From: Microbacterium maritypicum MF109
GTDB lineage: Bacteria > Actinomycetota > Actinomycetes > Actinomycetales > Microbacteriaceae
DNA: 64,000 bases
Reading direction: 5' to 3'
Assembly: GCF_000455825.1 (NCBI RefSeq)
Contig: NZ_ATAO01000206.1
Span: 62,001 to 126,000 of the forward strand
Shown here: positions 63,230 to 64,000 of the stretch, one piece after another
How positions within the stretch are numbered: position 1 is the stretch's first letter
Layout of the letters: every line of letters starts with the position of its first letter
Notes under the pieces: model-generated
What the model was told of the DNA's origin: nothing
The model's input: only the letters and a program-made list of their open reading frames with translations
The model's database searches: none
Program-made: the position numbers and the translations under genes

Positions 63230-63253
63230 TCAAGGAGAAGCGCGACCGCTGAG
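63230..63253 (+). repeat. attR: second copy of the rplS 3'-end repeat
   Basis: An exact 24-base copy of 57183-57206. No reading frame uses it here, so it is a relic of the target site. Confidence 0.9.
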
Positions 63254-63268
63254 TCGCAGCATCTCCAC

Positions 63269-63299
63269 AGCACCCCGGGACACGATGTCCCGGGGTGCT
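63269..63299 (+). terminator. Displaced native rplS terminator
   Basis: A perfect 14-bp stem, AGCACCCCGGGACA (63269-63282) against its complement at 63286-63299, with a CGA loop followed by TTTGTTCT. It lies 16 bp after attR and is now about 6 kb from rplS. Confidence 0.88.
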
Positions 63300-63369
63300 T
63301 TGTTCTCCCACCGGTGTGCGAACCTAGATACCGTCGCCGCACGACGGTGCATGATCGTGAAGGAACCTG

Positions 63370-64000
63370 ATGACCGAATCCCCGTCCGCGCCCACGTCCA
63401 GACGTCGTCGCGGGTTCCTCGTATTCCTTCGCGACGTCCTCGTGATCGTCGTGATCGCCGCGCTGGTCTCGTTCGTGGTGAAGACCTTCGTCGTGCGTTC
63501 GTTCTACATCCCCTCCGCATCGATGGAACGTACCCTGTTGATCAACGACCGCATCCTGGTCGATGAGCTCACGCCGCGATGGACCGACTACGAGCGAGGT
63601 GACGTGGTCGTCTTCAAGGATCCGGGCGGGTGGCTCGACGGTCAGCCGCAGACCCCCGCACAGCCGCCGCTGGTCGAGGCCGTCGACTGGGTGCTGAACT
63701 TCGTGGGCATCTCCGCGACGGACTCGCAGGACCACCTCGTCAAGCGTGTGATCGGTCTGCCCGGCGATCATGTGGTGTGCTGCAACGCGCTCGGCCAGAT
63801 CACGATCAACGGCGCGCCCATCGACGAGCTCAGCTACCTCAATCTGCCTCCCGGGGACACGGCCGCGTCCAACGAGCCCTTCGATGTCGTGGTCCCGGAG
63901 GATTCCGTCTGGCTGCTCGGAGACAACCGCGATCGCTCGCGTGACGCCCGTGCGCACCAGGATCTCCCCAGTGGCGGATTCGTGCCGATGGAGAACATCG
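63370..64000 (+). CDS. lepB: Signal peptidase I (3' end outside window)
   Basis: The first 210 residues of a type I signal peptidase that removes signal peptides at the outer face of the membrane. A transmembrane segment (about 18-40) is followed by the catalytic serine motif FYIPSASMERTL and the catalytic lysine in LVKRVIGLPGD. GDNRDRSRDAR is the conserved box E. The start has AAGGAA upstream. In the ancestral order it would follow rplS directly. The element insertion leaves its proximal region intact, including a possible -10 TAGATA near 63327. Confidence 0.93.
   Translation, partial: MTESPSAPTSRRRRGFLVFLRDVLVIVVIAALVSFVVKTFVVRSFYIPSASMERTLLINDRILVDELTPRWTDYERGDVVVFKDPGGWLDGQPQTPAQPPLVEAVDWVLNFVGISATDSQDHLVKRVIGLPGDHVVCCNALGQITINGAPIDELSYLNLPPGDTAASNEPFDVVVPEDSVWLLGDNRDRSRDARAHQDLPSGGFVPMENI

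Larger units (their letters stand above)
57207..63253. mobile_element. Integrated element in the 3' end of rplS (about 6 kb)
   Basis: A 6,047-bp insertion bounded by the 24-bp repeat, with a tyrosine integrase reading towards the interior next to attR. Five cargo genes lie in between; base composition is visibly less GC-rich than the flanks. Its removal would join rplS to its terminator and lepB, restoring the usual order. No replication, mobilisation, capsid or packaging gene is seen, so it may be a satellite-like or cargo element that needs help to move. No excisionase was recognised. Confidence 0.88.

Noticed and set aside
57207..63253. The element as a prophage
   Set aside because: No capsid, portal, terminase, tail or lysis gene is present, and 6 kb is too small.
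1..64000. CRISPR arrays, rRNA genes and insertion sequences
   Set aside because: No regularly spaced repeats, rRNA motifs or transposase genes were found; the only integrase is the tyrosine recombinase of the element.

Overview
The window reads as chromosome of a high-GC actinobacterium of the family Microbacteriaceae, most likely Microbacterium or a close relative. The basis is the strong G/C bias at third codon positions, frequent GTG and TTG starts, the gene order leuCD-murA-plsC-gpsA-ddl-(DUF3515)-thiL, rsmD-recG-coaD-yceD-rpmF-rnc-mutM-smc-ftsY and rpsP-khpA-rimM-trmD...rplS-lepB, and many genes whose -10-like hexamer lies six bases before the start codon, as expected for leaderless mRNAs. 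The assignment is by recognition of families and gene order; no database search was possible.

Layout. 1-12.6 kb: the tail of a TPR protein, aminopeptidase N, a secreted trypsin-like protease, an APH-type phosphotransferase with an MBL-fold hydrolase, tRNA-Glu with its terminator, an ArsR/MFS pair, an ECF sigma factor with a DUF4349 membrane protein, a TerC membrane protein behind a yybP-ykoY (Mn2+) riboswitch, and a Lon-N-domain protein divergent from a DUF427 protein. 12.6-15.4 kb: a flavin monooxygenase coupled to an O-acetylhomoserine sulfhydrylase-like enzyme. 15.3-21.8 kb: a leucine-rich leader peptide, leuCD, murA, an acyltransferase, gpsA and ddl. 21.8-29 kb: a DUF3515 lipoprotein, thiL, rsmD, recG, coaD, yceD, rpmF, rnc and mutM. 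29-33.3 kb: an ABC exporter, a tandem GNAT protein and two small unrecognised proteins, one with a very strong promoter and ribosome binding site. 33.3-42.3 kb: smc, ftsY, a small protein, lipAB, a TetR regulator and ffh. 42.3-51.6 kb: an EamA/LysR divergent pair, an orphan protein, the glycerol cluster glpD-glpF-glpK with a divergent SorC-type regulator, and a carboxylate-amine ligase. 51.8-57.2 kb: rpsP, khpA, rimM, trmD, a phosphatase, a methyltransferase, map, a membrane protein and rplS.

The accessory part is 57.2-63.25 kb. A 24-bp direct repeat (57183-57206 and 63230-63253) made of the last codons and stop of rplS brackets a 6,047-bp element. It has a tyrosine integrase next to the right repeat, matching 20-base composite repeats near both ends, and five cargo genes. 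One cargo protein (423 aa) carries a canonical RNxxxH HEPN ribonuclease motif. A second has a duplicated CxCxxC motif and a third a weak Rx4H motif. No replication, conjugation or virion genes are visible. The element separates rplS from its apparent native terminator (63269-63299) and from lepB. It is the best candidate here for an undescribed system, possibly an anti-phage one, but that function is inference.

How the parts work together: most genes are housekeeping (cell-envelope synthesis, protein targeting through FtsY, Ffh and LepB, ribosome and tRNA maturation, lipoate synthesis, glycerol use). Visible regulation includes a leucine leader peptide, an Mn2+ riboswitch, a 14-bp operator-like palindrome before the SorC gene, and widespread leaderless starts.
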